A DNA stretch of 64,000 bases, taken from assembly GCA_963070105.1 (NCBI GenBank), contig OY718806.1:1624365-1688364 (forward strand), given 5' to 3'. Positions 53,304-64,000 of the stretch are shown piece by piece. The translations under genes and the position numbers were made by a program. Below the pieces are notes generated by a model, which was given only the letters and a program-made list of their open reading frames with translations, made no database searches and had not been told where the DNA came from. Origin of the DNA: Litomosoides sigmodontis. Its lineage: Eukaryota > Nematoda > Chromadorea > Rhabditida > Onchocercidae. Within the stretch, counting starts at the first letter, position 1. Each line of letters starts with the position of its first letter.

Positions 53304-55150
53304 CGTCATTTCCATTTGAAAACTAGCAAAGTGAATATCATGAAAAGTTATCATCGCATATGAACGATTGAAATGATAAAGAGTGTTAAAGTTATTTTTT
53401 TCCATTTACCACCATCATTATCACCATCACTTGTTCACCTTCCTCATTCCTTCTCTTCGCTCTCAAAAAAAAAGAAAGAGAAAAAAAATTTAATAAATGA
53501 ATAAATACATGAATGGATTGAAATTTTGCAACGGATAATATTTAGCGCAACCATAACGTTAACGTTTTTAAATGTAAAAAAAAAAACACGAAAAAAATTT
53601 TAAATTTGCTTGCAAATTTTACATATTACATTACTAATGATAAATTTTAACCTTTTTAAATGTATAAAAAAAACACGAAAAATTTGTTAAATTAAAATTT
53701 ACTTGCAAATTTTACATATTACATTACTAATGCTAAATTAGGAGGGAAAAAAACCTTCCCAGTTGCATAATCGATATGGATAATGATTGAAATTGTTCAT
53801 TTGTTAGCTAACTACACTCATGTAATTACACAATTAGCTTCTCTTATTTGTTTCAATCATGATATGATTACGATTATGATCAAAATAGACGAATATTACG
53901 ATTGCGCAGGTGAATGATAAATTTCATCAGTGTCGAATTGTCACTACTCAATTTTTTCAAAAAAAAAACACTTTTTTCTAACAAAATCTTTTAGAGATTG
54001 AATGAATTATTTATGTCATCCTGACAAAATCTCGAATTTTTTTTTTGTATTTTTACAACTTGCATATTCGAGTTGAAAAAGTCAGAAACTAATTTTTTAT
54101 GAATAACTTTTCTAACAAAATCAACTGAAAGAAAAAATAAAACAATGCAAATAGAAAGGTAAAATAAAAAACAGCGTACTTTACTCGGATTTTGTTTTTT
54201 ATTTTTAAATAAAGAAGAAGATAAGTTAGAAAGGAAGTGAAATGTTCTAAATTCTAAATAAAGAGGTGCATGATGATGATGATGATGATGAGTAAGACTG
54301 AAATGAATGCCTTTTTCCTAAATTGAATTTTGATGTACTTCATTGTAATTCAAAAAAATATATATATATACATATATGAGATATTTGAAGAGAAAACGCG
54401 GGAAAATTTTCAATAAAAAAACAAAGAGTCAAAAGTTAGCTGCTTTTTAATTAGTTTTCACTTATGAGAAATCAGTCATCTCAAAAAATTATAGGGAATT
54501 GTTGAAAAATTAAAATTAACTAAACTTTATGCATTCATGATTTTAATGGATAAAATTTTAACAAAGGTCAAAATGATGATGATAAAGTTTAATGAACTGA
54601 GAAGCAAAACGCATAAAATGAAACAATGTGCATTTGACAGACTGCACAAATAAATTTTCTCTTGAAAGGTTAACGCATTCACTCCGACACACTCCGATCA
54701 TTCTCCACATTTTTATCGCTAATAAATGCGTTGCATGAACAAATAGCATTGAAATGGGTAAGTGAAATTTAAGTGTTAAATTGCAATTTATTGCTTCCTT
54801 TCATTTTTCCTCTTTTATTTGTTTCCTTTTTTTCCTTTGCTTGCAACAATTATAATTGCTAAGTTTCATCCCTATCATCTTTTCGTTTTCTCCTTTTCTT
54901 TTTTTTTTTTAAATTAAATTGAAATTTATTAATTGCGCAATAAATATGCAATTTAGCTAATTCTTCGTTATCAATTGTTCAATATGCTAGCATATACTAA
55001 GAGGTGAGAGAAAGGAAGCGTTGAAAGAAATGAAAGTGAAATAATTAAAATTACCATACCAATCATTGTTAGCAAGCAACGACTCCACTTTTGAAGTTCA
55101 CGACATTGATTTCTTCGTTCTGCAAGACAACGTGATCCGCACCGTTTCAT
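34452..55150 (-). CDS. mbr-1: MBR-1/LCOR/E93-type transcription factor with two HTH-psq domains, about 680 aa
   Basis: Exons (5' to 3' on -): 55150-55060, 43279-43193, 42348-42245, 41653-41425, 39851-39678, 38879-38636, 38236-38054, 37677-37495, 37374-37256, 37154-36977, 36870-36680 and 34711-34452; all phases match. The N-terminus (RCLAERRNQCRELQKWSRCL, then DWSPNEQCPFC) is the region shared by LCOR/LCORL and insect Mblk-1/E93. PLDLSLR at residues 264-270 is a CtBP-binding motif. HTH-psq 1 (about 338-384) spans exons 7-8; HTH-psq 2 (about 526-578, [26 protein letters not shown] in two pieces) spans exons 10-11. In C. elegans mbr-1 acts in neurite pruning; here a nuclear DNA-binding regulator is inferred. 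Intron 1 is 11.8 kb. The last exon is the least certain: exon 11 could instead read through to a stop just beyond 36621. Confidence 0.88.
36680..36870 (-). other. mbr-1 exon 11, second HTH-psq domain
   Basis: Encodes RKYKKDALDEAVRSVRRG followed by [19 protein letters not shown] and KVKERNLTR, the most conserved psq repeat of this family. It joins exon 10 (ending SRPKRGQY) through AG|G. The donor TCCG|GTAACA leads to exon 12; without it the frame continues 18 codons into AT-rich sequence. Confidence 0.9.
38054..38236 (-). other. mbr-1 exon 7, first half of HTH-psq 1
   Basis: Encodes SKRNYTQADLDAAVQDIRCG and then LGTRRASVVYGIP, continued in exon 8 by RSTLRNKIYKLD. This is the more diverged of the two psq domains but has the expected helix-turn-helix spacing. 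Confidence 0.9.
38865..39046. repeat. 182-bp tandem duplication, copy 1 (contains the exon 6 acceptor)
   Basis: This copy covers the first 15 bases of mbr-1 exon 6, its 3' splice site and 167 bases of intron 5. It matches 39052-39233 with 4 mismatches and no gaps, and a 5-nt spacer separates the copies. Confidence 0.95.
39052..39233. repeat. 182-bp tandem duplication, copy 2 (decoy splice acceptor)
   Basis: It carries an intact copy of the mbr-1 exon 6 acceptor (AATTACAG then CCTTATC on the - strand) with exon start at 39066. Splicing there in the correct phase would read SLSKSQFENFKAF and then stop at TAA, so only the inner acceptor gives a full protein. Confidence 0.9.
43280..55059 (-). 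other. mbr-1 intron 1 (11.8 kb)
   Basis: The intron joins exon 1 (ending ATT G) and exon 2 (starting GT TTT) in phase to give MIGFGQ, matching the CVGFE junction of LCOR-type proteins. It is AT-rich with CT/GA, CA and poly-A/T tracts. A few GC-richer islands (47570-47770, 53030-53130) could be regulatory. I see no nested gene with family similarity. Confidence 0.75.
53565..53740. repeat. Imperfect tandem duplication of about 88 bp
   Basis: The segment at 53565-53652 is repeated at 53653-53740. Both contain TTTTTAAATGTA, a poly-A run with CACGAAAAA, and CTTGCAAATTTTACATATTACATTACTAATG in pieces, with small indels in the A-rich part. It lies within mbr-1 intron 1. Confidence 0.8.
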
Positions 55151-57162
55151 TGATTGGTGGAGAGGAAACGGGTGAAGCAGGATGAGAATTAATTTTTTTT
55201 TTTTGCTTTTGTTTTTTCCAATTAATTAAAAAACAAAATATTCAAAATAAATTTTTAGTAGCAAAATTCATATATACAATGCATTCATGTAGCAGCATGA
55301 TAGTATGCTAATGATTGTGTAATATAATAGTTCATGCATTACTTTGAAAATTAAACAAGTAGGCTTGGAGGTGGTGGGAGAGGATGGAATTAACACAGGT
55401 GTAGATGTAATGAAATTTGTGATTAGATTCTTTCGTTTAGAAATAGCTGCGCAAAATGCTGTATCCTATGCATAGCCTATATCGGTAACAGGAAGAGAGG
55501 AAGGAAGAAATATGATCTCGTACGTAGAAGGACGAGGACGAGGAAGAGGAAGGTGGGGAGGTGAGGCATTTATACTTCTATGCTTTGAGCGTGATTTGTT
55601 AGCCCTAACACATTTTCCACACGTCATAGGCCCTCTTCCTTTAAAATACATCGAGAAATCGGACTAGCACAAATCAACTACTCTTTTCTTCATAAGGCCT
55701 CACAACAGCCAATCGTTTAGCAGTCCTGGCAGTCAAGTTTCTTGCCTATTTTCCTTGTTTGCCCCCCCCCCCCTCCACCTCCACCTCCACCTCTCCCTTC
55801 TGTCATTCCAATCCCCAATTCTCAAAAAAAAAAATATATATCCACATTTTTCCTCTCTCTCTCTCTCTCTCTCTTTCTTCTTCTTCTCTCTCCCGCATAT
55901 TTCGTAAATATGAAAATGTAGCCACCACCATCGTATTAGAAAAAAGGAAGGAAAAAAAGGATGCCGAAATGTTCTTCAGTGGGTGCACTCGTTTGAACAG
56001 ATCATTTCAGAGTACGGTAGGTTCGATTGATTGTAGCAAAATGATTGAACTTGTATTTCAACATAAAACTATCAAATAACTCACATAGATAAGTTATAAC
56101 TATTAATAAAAAATATAGCTAATTACTAAAATTAACATTTTCAACATCTGTAAAAATTTAATGAGAGAAAAGCAATGCGAGGATTAAAATGACTGGTAAA
56201 AATTAAAATTTAAAAATATCTAACGTTCAACTTATTTTTGTAAAGTCAGTAAATTTTTACCAATCATAATTTGACATTGAAGAAAAAATTTCAACAGATG
56301 GTAATTTTAGGGAAGTGCTGTGAAGTAACAAATGCCTGAGAAGCACTATTAGCTGGTATGAGATGACGAAGATGGACACACAGACACACCGAAACATTTG
56401 GCAAATTTGAGAAGTGAACGACGGCGACACCTACAACAGAAGTAGTAAGCATTCGTGGTGACAGATGCTTAATACACTCTCTAACAGCGCTCTGGGCCTC
56501 TTAGCTAAGTCTCCCTTAGCCAGTAGCTAGTTGCTCGATCCTCCCTCTGCCTTCGTTACTGCAAAACATAATGAAATACGAAATTCACCTCTATGTTTTT
56601 AATTGGTGATAAAATTAGTAAACATACAACACACATACTTTTACCTTATTCATCTCTATCACTACCAGCATTATCGCGTAATCGCTAAATTCTAATTTAA
56701 AAAAAATTAATTAAATTAAAAGTAAAATTTTAGCAAATTCATTATAAAATACCACTCACTTTTGTGAATTTCTAAAAGCAAAAAAGAGAAAAAAGAGGTA
56801 AATTCCTCTCGCTTGCCATACATTTCATTTCGCTTCGTTTTTTTTTGTCCTTTTTTTTGTTTCACTGTAACAAAATCGAGTCAATTGCATTTTATTAGGG
56901 AAAGTAAATAAATTTCGAAAAAAAACGAAGCATTTCCTCCTTTTTTTCAATTGGTTCCTAATTTTTTTTTTGTTTTTTTGTTTTTAAAATAGACAACATT
57001 GGAAGTTAATCGTTTTATTCGCATTACTTGTTTCTATCATCCTGGTTGAAATGAACGAAATTGCATTAGTGAATGAAATAAAGCAGTTGAAAGTTGCACT
57101 TCTTTTTTTCTTTAGTTGAATTTTTTAAATTTATCCAAAACAAAAATTCAATTTGAATATTA

Positions 57163-57197
<35 letters not shown>

Positions 57198-60100
57198 CGC
57201 ATACGTAGGCATATATGTGCATACATATGCATCGATGAACATTTATTCTGAAATAAAAAATATTGAAAATTTTGCAAAAAATTTATGAAAAGAAAAGTTT
57301 TGCTAACAAATTTTCTCATTTGCTTGTAAAACTTTTTGTTTTAGAAATTTTTTGCAATTTTTTAATTATTCATTATTTTAGTAAATAAACAAAAATCGTC
57401 AACAACAACAACAACAAGGACAATGTCTTGCTTTTTTTTAGAAGGAAAAAAAAACGAAAAACCACATGTCCAACAAAAGCACAAAATTAGCTTTTATAGC
57501 AAAAATGAATTTCTGTTTCAAAACAAAAAAGTTTTTTTTTTGTTTCATTTTTAAACCTGTATTAAGTGCCAATCAGTTTTACATTAGAAGTTCCAAAGCT
57601 AAATGATCAATAAATTATTGCTGATTGAGTTTTTTCAATTTGATAGTTTTATTCTCACCTTTTCTTCTCGCATTTTTCTTTTCCTTTCATTCAAAAGCAG
57701 TTTTTGAGCGATTAACATTTAGCTAAATACTGCAAAATTTCTGCATTAGCTTTATGTTCGTGAAAATTTCAATTTTCGTTTCAAATAGTTAAAGAGAGGA
57801 AACGCGGAAAAAGCAAATTAAAACGATGATTTGTCATTAGAAACTTCATCTTGTTTCCTTTTTTTGTCATTTTTGCACACTCACACAAAACATTTATTAA
57901 AAAATAATTTCAACAAATGAAAATAAAATGACGTGAATATTTTTTATACGTCAACTATTTGCGCTTACTGTTTTGTTTTCTTTCTTTTTAGCATTCCTAT
58001 TGCATCAAATAATAATTAAGCAAAGCGAAAAAATTGGAAAAAAATGCAAAGTATGCAAACAGAGGGCATGAGGGCGTGCATGAATAAATTGAATAAATTA
58101 GTAAATAAAATTGTATGTATTTCGTTACTGTTCAAGGTGTAGCGATATATACTGACTCGCTATTTTAATTTTAAAACTAATACTTTGTGATTTTTTTGCG
58201 AAACTTCTTGGATTAATTTATTTAGTTGACAGTTTACAATTTGCATGTTACTCAAAAGTTAAGCTGAATAAAAAAGAAAATTTTTTAATTTTATCACTAA
58301 CCAGTATGAAAAGGAAATAAGTCAAACTAAAAAAATGAATATTTTAATAAGTTTTGCTCAGGCTTAATTCCATTCCAGCTCTACCAGATTTGCAATATTC
58401 TTTGCAGACGAAGTTTTTAAATTTTCAAACTTTATTCGCTATTTGCTCAGCTTCCTTTTGCATTTTACCAATTGATGTTCTGGATCATGCTTGATTTCTG
58501 CCACTTTTTAATCTCTTTAAGTTCAAATTTTCAAAATTTCGTTTTCATAAAATAGTGCAATCTATTCAAAATTAACATTAAATTGCTTAATAGAATTTAA
58601 TTTGTTTAACAAGAGAAAAAAAATTTTTCCCTCCACATTCCTATAAGACTGTAAAATAATTAATATAAAAAAAGAAGAAAAAATTTCAACCATGCTTTTT
58701 TTTTAATGAATTAAAAAAATACTATTATATTTTTTGATAATGAAAAATAAAAGTAAAAAGATTTTTTGAAATTTTTTTATTGTTTAAAAGATTAATAATT
58801 AAGCTAAATATGATGATGATATTCAACAATTAGATTGCGTAATAAAATTCCACATCAATTATCATACCAAAAAATGCTTTTTTGAAACTGATGGGTGCGT
58901 GAAATGTGAAATTTGATGGTGAATGGTAGGTAGTAGGGAGGAAATGACCACCGTAGTGCTGCTGTTGCATTTTGTGAAATTGGGCGAGCCATGGACATAT
59001 AGCATAAAATAAATAAGTGGATAATAGGCAAACGTCAACGGTGCTGTCGCATTACACCTGATTATTCACTTGACCACTTATGTGATGCAAATAAATTCCG
59101 GTCCTTTCTTAAATAGCTTTTCCGCCACTTTCTACCTTTTTCACTCATCATCGTTGAATGAAAAATCATTTCTTACTGTAGCGAATTCATTCTGAATTAA
59201 CTGTAACATGACCTTTTGCTTTTTTGATTTGATTTAATTTGATCGTTTTTTTCTGCTTCAATTTCATTAGTTCATCTGTAACTGCAAGTTTGACTTCAAC
59301 TGTAGCGAATGTTTTTTTTGATCCAATTTTTCTTCTGTTTCAATTAATTTTTTTTCATTTCAACTATTTGGTGCAATAATTACAGAGCACTAATTTACGT
59401 TTTTGTTTTAAATGTTCAAATTGAGGACAAATGTAAGTAATGCAAAATACGTTGCAAATATGAAAGAGTTGAAATTTTGTATTTTGAATGGTTAATTTTT
59501 GAGATTTTCCTGTAAATGTTGAATTATCTATTAACTACCTGAGCAACAATTCTTTTGCTTTTTCTTTCCATTTTTTACTTAAGATATTTTGATAAAAAAT
59601 GATTAAATGAGCATCGTTGTTTTCTTTTTCATTAAATTACATGAGCATATATATTTTAGGTAGTGAAAAGTTAACACTAACAAAATATTGCTTCATGAAA
59701 AAAAAGGAATCCGCTTTTTTTTTGTTTGCCAGACTTTAATTATTCAAATAGGAAAAAGGCGAATTCAATTTTTTCAAGTTAATACAATTAATTTATTTTC
59801 TACTTAACTCATATTCTTTCAAATTCTTTAAAAATTTCCAAAATTTGGTGAATTAGCTTGGAGTGCTTCAATGTTTTCCTGCCACATCCTCATTTCCACC
59901 TCTTTCTAAAAAATATCAAGCAAAACAAAAGGGAACAAATGAAATGGATAATTGATGAAAGAGAAATGGTGTTGATCAATTAGCAATTAGTAAAATTTGC
60001 ATGCATTGAATACACCATACTCGAATGTATATTATTTCATCGCTTCCATATTTATTGTCTTATTCAGACAGTACATTTCGAAAGTTTCATTTTAAATTTG

Positions 60101-61658
60101 TTGAGAATGAAAGGAGCGATGATGACAGAGGGAAGAATGAGTGGTGAAGTTGAAGAGAATGTGAGGTGAAAAGGGATCAGTTAATGGTGTCTTGTCCTCT
60201 TGCACGGTGGTGATGGAGATCGGTCGGTGATATTACAGATCGTAAATCGCGATTAAGCGATGATAGGTCGTTGTACCCTTTTGCAAAATTCAGTTTTATG
60301 GCCCTTGCTGCAAAACTATTAAAATTTGATTGTACCAAATTTCAACAATCCATCAAAAAAAATTGTAAAGACGTTATTTCGTTTTTTTCGGAAAATTATT
60401 AAGGCATCATCATAATCTTCCTCACAAGAAGGCAAGGCAAATAATGCTGCTTTATTCATTTTTTTTTTTTGTCATTTATGGAGCATTTTTTCACACCTCT
60501 CAATGGTAGTTCTGCATGGACGATGAATTCTTTAAGCGATATCCAATCACTTATCTATAATCACTAATTTTGGCTTTTCTTTTTTTTTTTTGCTTTAACT
60601 ACAATGAGAATCAAATTAATTCTGTTCAATTAATTCATTAAATATTGTTTAAAGTGCTACAAAATGTATGCGATTAGCGCAAGAATTTTGACACATGAAA
60701 ATTATAATTGACAAATTTTATTTCATTGATGAAAATTTTTATTTGAATTTAATCGAGCATTCATTGATGGATGACAATGATACATTTGATAAACGTAGCA
60801 GACGCAGTAACAATTTGCGAGAAAAATTGAGCAATGTAGATTTCAGCCAAATTATTCACTTTTAAACTACAAATAGCTCAAGTTGCGTTAATTTATATTT
60901 AATACCATTTCAACAGGTTCTCGTTAGTTTGTAAACATACCGTTTATTTATTTACAACTTTTCACACCTTATTCTTTGACTGTTAAATTTCACCAGTAAA
61001 AATTTTTGAGCAAAATTTATGCGAGTTCAAATTGTTGGAGTAATTTTGAAACATCTTTTCTCCTTTTCTTGCATTTTTTTTCGTGCCTTAAAACATTTTT
61101 CCTCTTCGCTTTTCCATTTTTTTCCTCGCTTTTTAATTCAACTTTGATAATAGAAAACAATTCGTGAATAACTACGAAGAAGATGGATGAGATAAAAAGG
61201 GAAAGGAAGAAAAATTGTGCTAATTATTCCTGCTTCATTAAAATAATTCAAACATTTAGTGTTTTTTTTCCAATGCAAACATATTTAACCACAAATTAAA
61301 TTTGACAATTACTAAGCATACTTTTTAATTACATATTTATTAATGTGTACATATATCGTTTTTAAAAAAAAATGACGTAAAATCAAATACCCCGAAAAAC
61401 ATCAATTTATTCCTCATACAATAATTCGCTTAAACATTGAATCAAAAATATTGAATTAATTTTGGTTATTATTGTGTATGTTTTTTTTTCTAATTATATA
61501 CATTAACATGTATGCATCTTTTCTTTTCTGAAATTAAAGTAAAATATTCACAATTTTTTTTTTCAAAAAAGAGATGAAATATCTACTACACCTATCTATT
61601 CATAACCAATCACCAATGTGCATTTTTTTTTGAATACTTATTAGAATTTACTACTATA

Positions 61659-61754
<96 letters not shown>

Positions 61755-62487
61755 CATGTATAGGTCATTGATTGAATCAATTTTGATCTGTTATAGTAAT
61801 AATGAATGTGATGCTGGCATTTTGATGCTCGTATATATCAAAACGATCTTGTGCAATTAACGCATGATGTATACAAATAGTGAAGTTGATGAGATAACAG
61901 GTGTTGATAAGAATGACATGATAGGTACTCAGTTCAGTCTCTCCGTACTGATATATATATCGTATAGCTTCTCCCTCTCCTTCTCCTCCTTCTTCTTCTT
62001 CTACGTCCTGTCCATTCGTTGAAAATGGTCATTTCATTTATGCACATGCAATGGTGGAGCATTATATTCATTTTGAGTGAAACAATCGCTCTTTCATTGT
62101 TCGTTTTTTTTTCTCGCTCTCTCACCAATTATTCAAAAAATAATTTTAATTGTTTTTTTCAAAAAAAAAAAATTTCCTTATACTTTATTATTCTTTTTCC
62201 TGTTTCTAATAATAAACTATGTTATTGTTTCGTTGTTTTTTTTCGTGCTATTTCAAAAATTTAAAACTAATTGTGTTAGTGGGAGAAGGGGGGAAAATTT
62301 ATCTTTTTTGTTACAATTACCAGAGTGTTAAGGTTGAAAATTAATTAAATAATCTCATGTGATTGTTGTCCATTTTTTTTTTTGATGATTATGTGAGAAA
62401 TTAATCTTGCTACAATCATTTTGATGCTTTTCATTTTGAATTTCGTTCACAGTGATGTGATGATGAAGAGATTTTGTTTAAGCTATA
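55151..62487. other. Upstream region of mbr-1, no gene recognised
   Basis: AT-rich sequence between the first mbr-1 exon and the possible + strand exon at 62488. It contains (CT)n near 55850-55875, (CA)n at 57162-57190 and a 90-base (TA)n run at 61665-61753. The GC-richer block 56340-56560 (many CTTAGC/GCTAAG motifs) may be promoter or non-coding exon. A 61-codon frame at 55466-55651 (-) contains CGKC but has no splice link or similarity I can name. Confidence 0.5.
61665..61753. repeat. (TA)n microsatellite, about 44 units
   Basis: An uninterrupted TA run of about 89 bases, the longest dinucleotide array in the window. Confidence 0.95.
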
Positions 62488-62745
62488 ATGGAAATGGAAG
62501 AAAACGATAAGGAAACACTCAATGATGATGATAATGGTGATTATGATGATGATTATCATTATCATCATCATCATCATCATCGTCGTCGTCAACGTCTCCA
62601 TAATCGACCATATTGCTCCAGTCAACAACAAATGAATGAGGGGGATGAGATAAAGCTGGAGGAAAAGCACTCGGTTGATAAGATGATTCTCCTCCATCAA
62701 GCATTATCACAAGCTAGCGTTACACGAGCTAAACGTTGCAAACAG
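62488..62745 (+). CDS. Possible first exon of an unrecognised gene (86 codons)
   Basis: ATG starts an acidic segment (MEMEENDKETLNDDD), then Asp/Tyr/His runs with six His and RRR from an imperfect (GAT)/(CAT) repeat, then a more complex stretch ending HQALSQASVTRAKRCKQ. The frame runs into CAG|GTACTA, a reasonable donor, at a codon boundary. The last 45 codons use mixed codons and look coding, unlike the simple-repeat frames elsewhere. No downstream exon is visible before the window ends, and I do not recognise the family. It is divergent to mbr-1. Confidence 0.4.
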
Positions 62746-63540
62746 GTACTATCATATCAGTCTTTCTTTTGTTTCATTTTTTCCAAATGTCATTTATTAT
62801 AAGTAATAGAAGTTATTTAAATTTTTATTGTAATTAATTCAAGTTTCGATTTATTGTTTTTTTTTGTTCGAAAAAACAATACTATCGATCGTTCAGTAAT
62901 ATGTATGCTTGATGTTTGAGTGTAATAAAATTACTGTCAATCCTTTAATAGTGTTGTATAGCATAAGCAAGAATATTTAAAAACACATAGTTAAATCATC
63001 AAACTACTTTTTATGACAACCATTACTTTGCAATTCTGTATCACTGCACTATGGAAATAATCTATCTGTTGCTGCTTCCATTGCTGCTCTTCTTTCTTTT
63101 TCTTTTTAAACAACTCATCAATTTTTAATTAAAAATAATTTCTTAGCAAATGCATTTTAATGTATATACATGTAATTGCTAGCTCACAGATGTGAAAGGG
63201 ATAAATTTGAAATTGTTAAAAGTAGTGCATAATTGTGAAATGATCATCAATTGAATTGTTCAATTCAACTGAATATCTTTCGCTTTCTCTGACACATATC
63301 AGTTATTAGTTGTGTTGAATTTTAAGCAGTAATTTAGCCAACATAATTTAGCAAATGTATATTTCAATTTAGCCGTCCTGAACACCTGATCACAGGGAAA
63401 AGGAGTGTTTTATGAGCTGTAGTTTGTCGTTTTAAGCAACAGTTTAAATACACCATGAAGGGAACGAGGTGAAAGATGAAATCGTCATAGCACGATTATT
63501 GTTAATAGTAGTAGTTGTTGTACTAGTAGTAGCTGACTGT

Positions 63541-64000
<460 letters not shown>

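Noticed and set aside
55466..55651. 61-codon - frame with CGKC upstream of mbr-1 exon 1
   Set aside because: Low-complexity Pro/Arg/Ser composition after the first 20 codons and no donor/acceptor link to exon 1 that I can defend.

Overview
This is AT-rich metazoan DNA and almost certainly nematode. It has short exons, introns of about 100-900 nt with TTTCAG or TTTTAG acceptors, and candidate spliced-leader acceptors 5-8 nt before two start codons. The gene models match nematode families (adducin, haspin, MBR-1/LCOR). Composition, intron size and abundant homopolymers and microsatellites would suit a spirurid or filarial-type worm, but the species cannot be fixed from sequence alone.

Four genes can be modelled, all with matching exon phases. 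(1) An adducin orthologue (add-1-like) runs on + from 13767 to 21503. It has 20 exons, two of which (7a, 7b) look like a duplicated, mutually exclusive pair, and its tail is lysine-rich and MARCKS-like. (2) A small four-exon gene at 24014-25139 (+) resembles BORCS7, a BORC lysosome-positioning subunit. (3) A haspin-family kinase gene at 30482-33447 (+) keeps the haspin fold landmarks but lacks the alpha-C Glu, the HRD Asp and the DYT Asp, so it is probably a pseudokinase. (4) An LCOR/Mblk-1/E93-type transcription factor (mbr-1-like) lies on - from 55150 down to 34452. Its 12 exons encode about 680 aa with the N-terminal AERR/CxxC region, a PLDLS CtBP-binding motif and two HTH-psq domains. Its first intron is 11.8 kb, and haspin and mbr-1 converge tail to tail.

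The remainder is gene-poor: 1-13.7 kb, 25.1-30.4 kb, the first mbr-1 intron (43.3-55.1 kb) and 55.2-62.4 kb. These stretches hold (GA)n, (CA)n, (TA)n and (ATC)n microsatellites, a fold-back element at 7.2 kb, a 63-bp minisatellite at 28.6 kb and several tandem duplications. A possible first exon of an unrecognised + strand gene lies at 62488-62745. The window ends in a very long compound (CAG)n(TAG)n array.

No prokaryotic genes, CRISPR arrays, rRNA, tRNA or intact transposons were recognised. The four genes do not form an operon or a common pathway. The points most worth checking are the adducin exon pair with its GC donor, the degenerate haspin, the duplicated splice acceptor inside mbr-1, and the terminal trinucleotide array.
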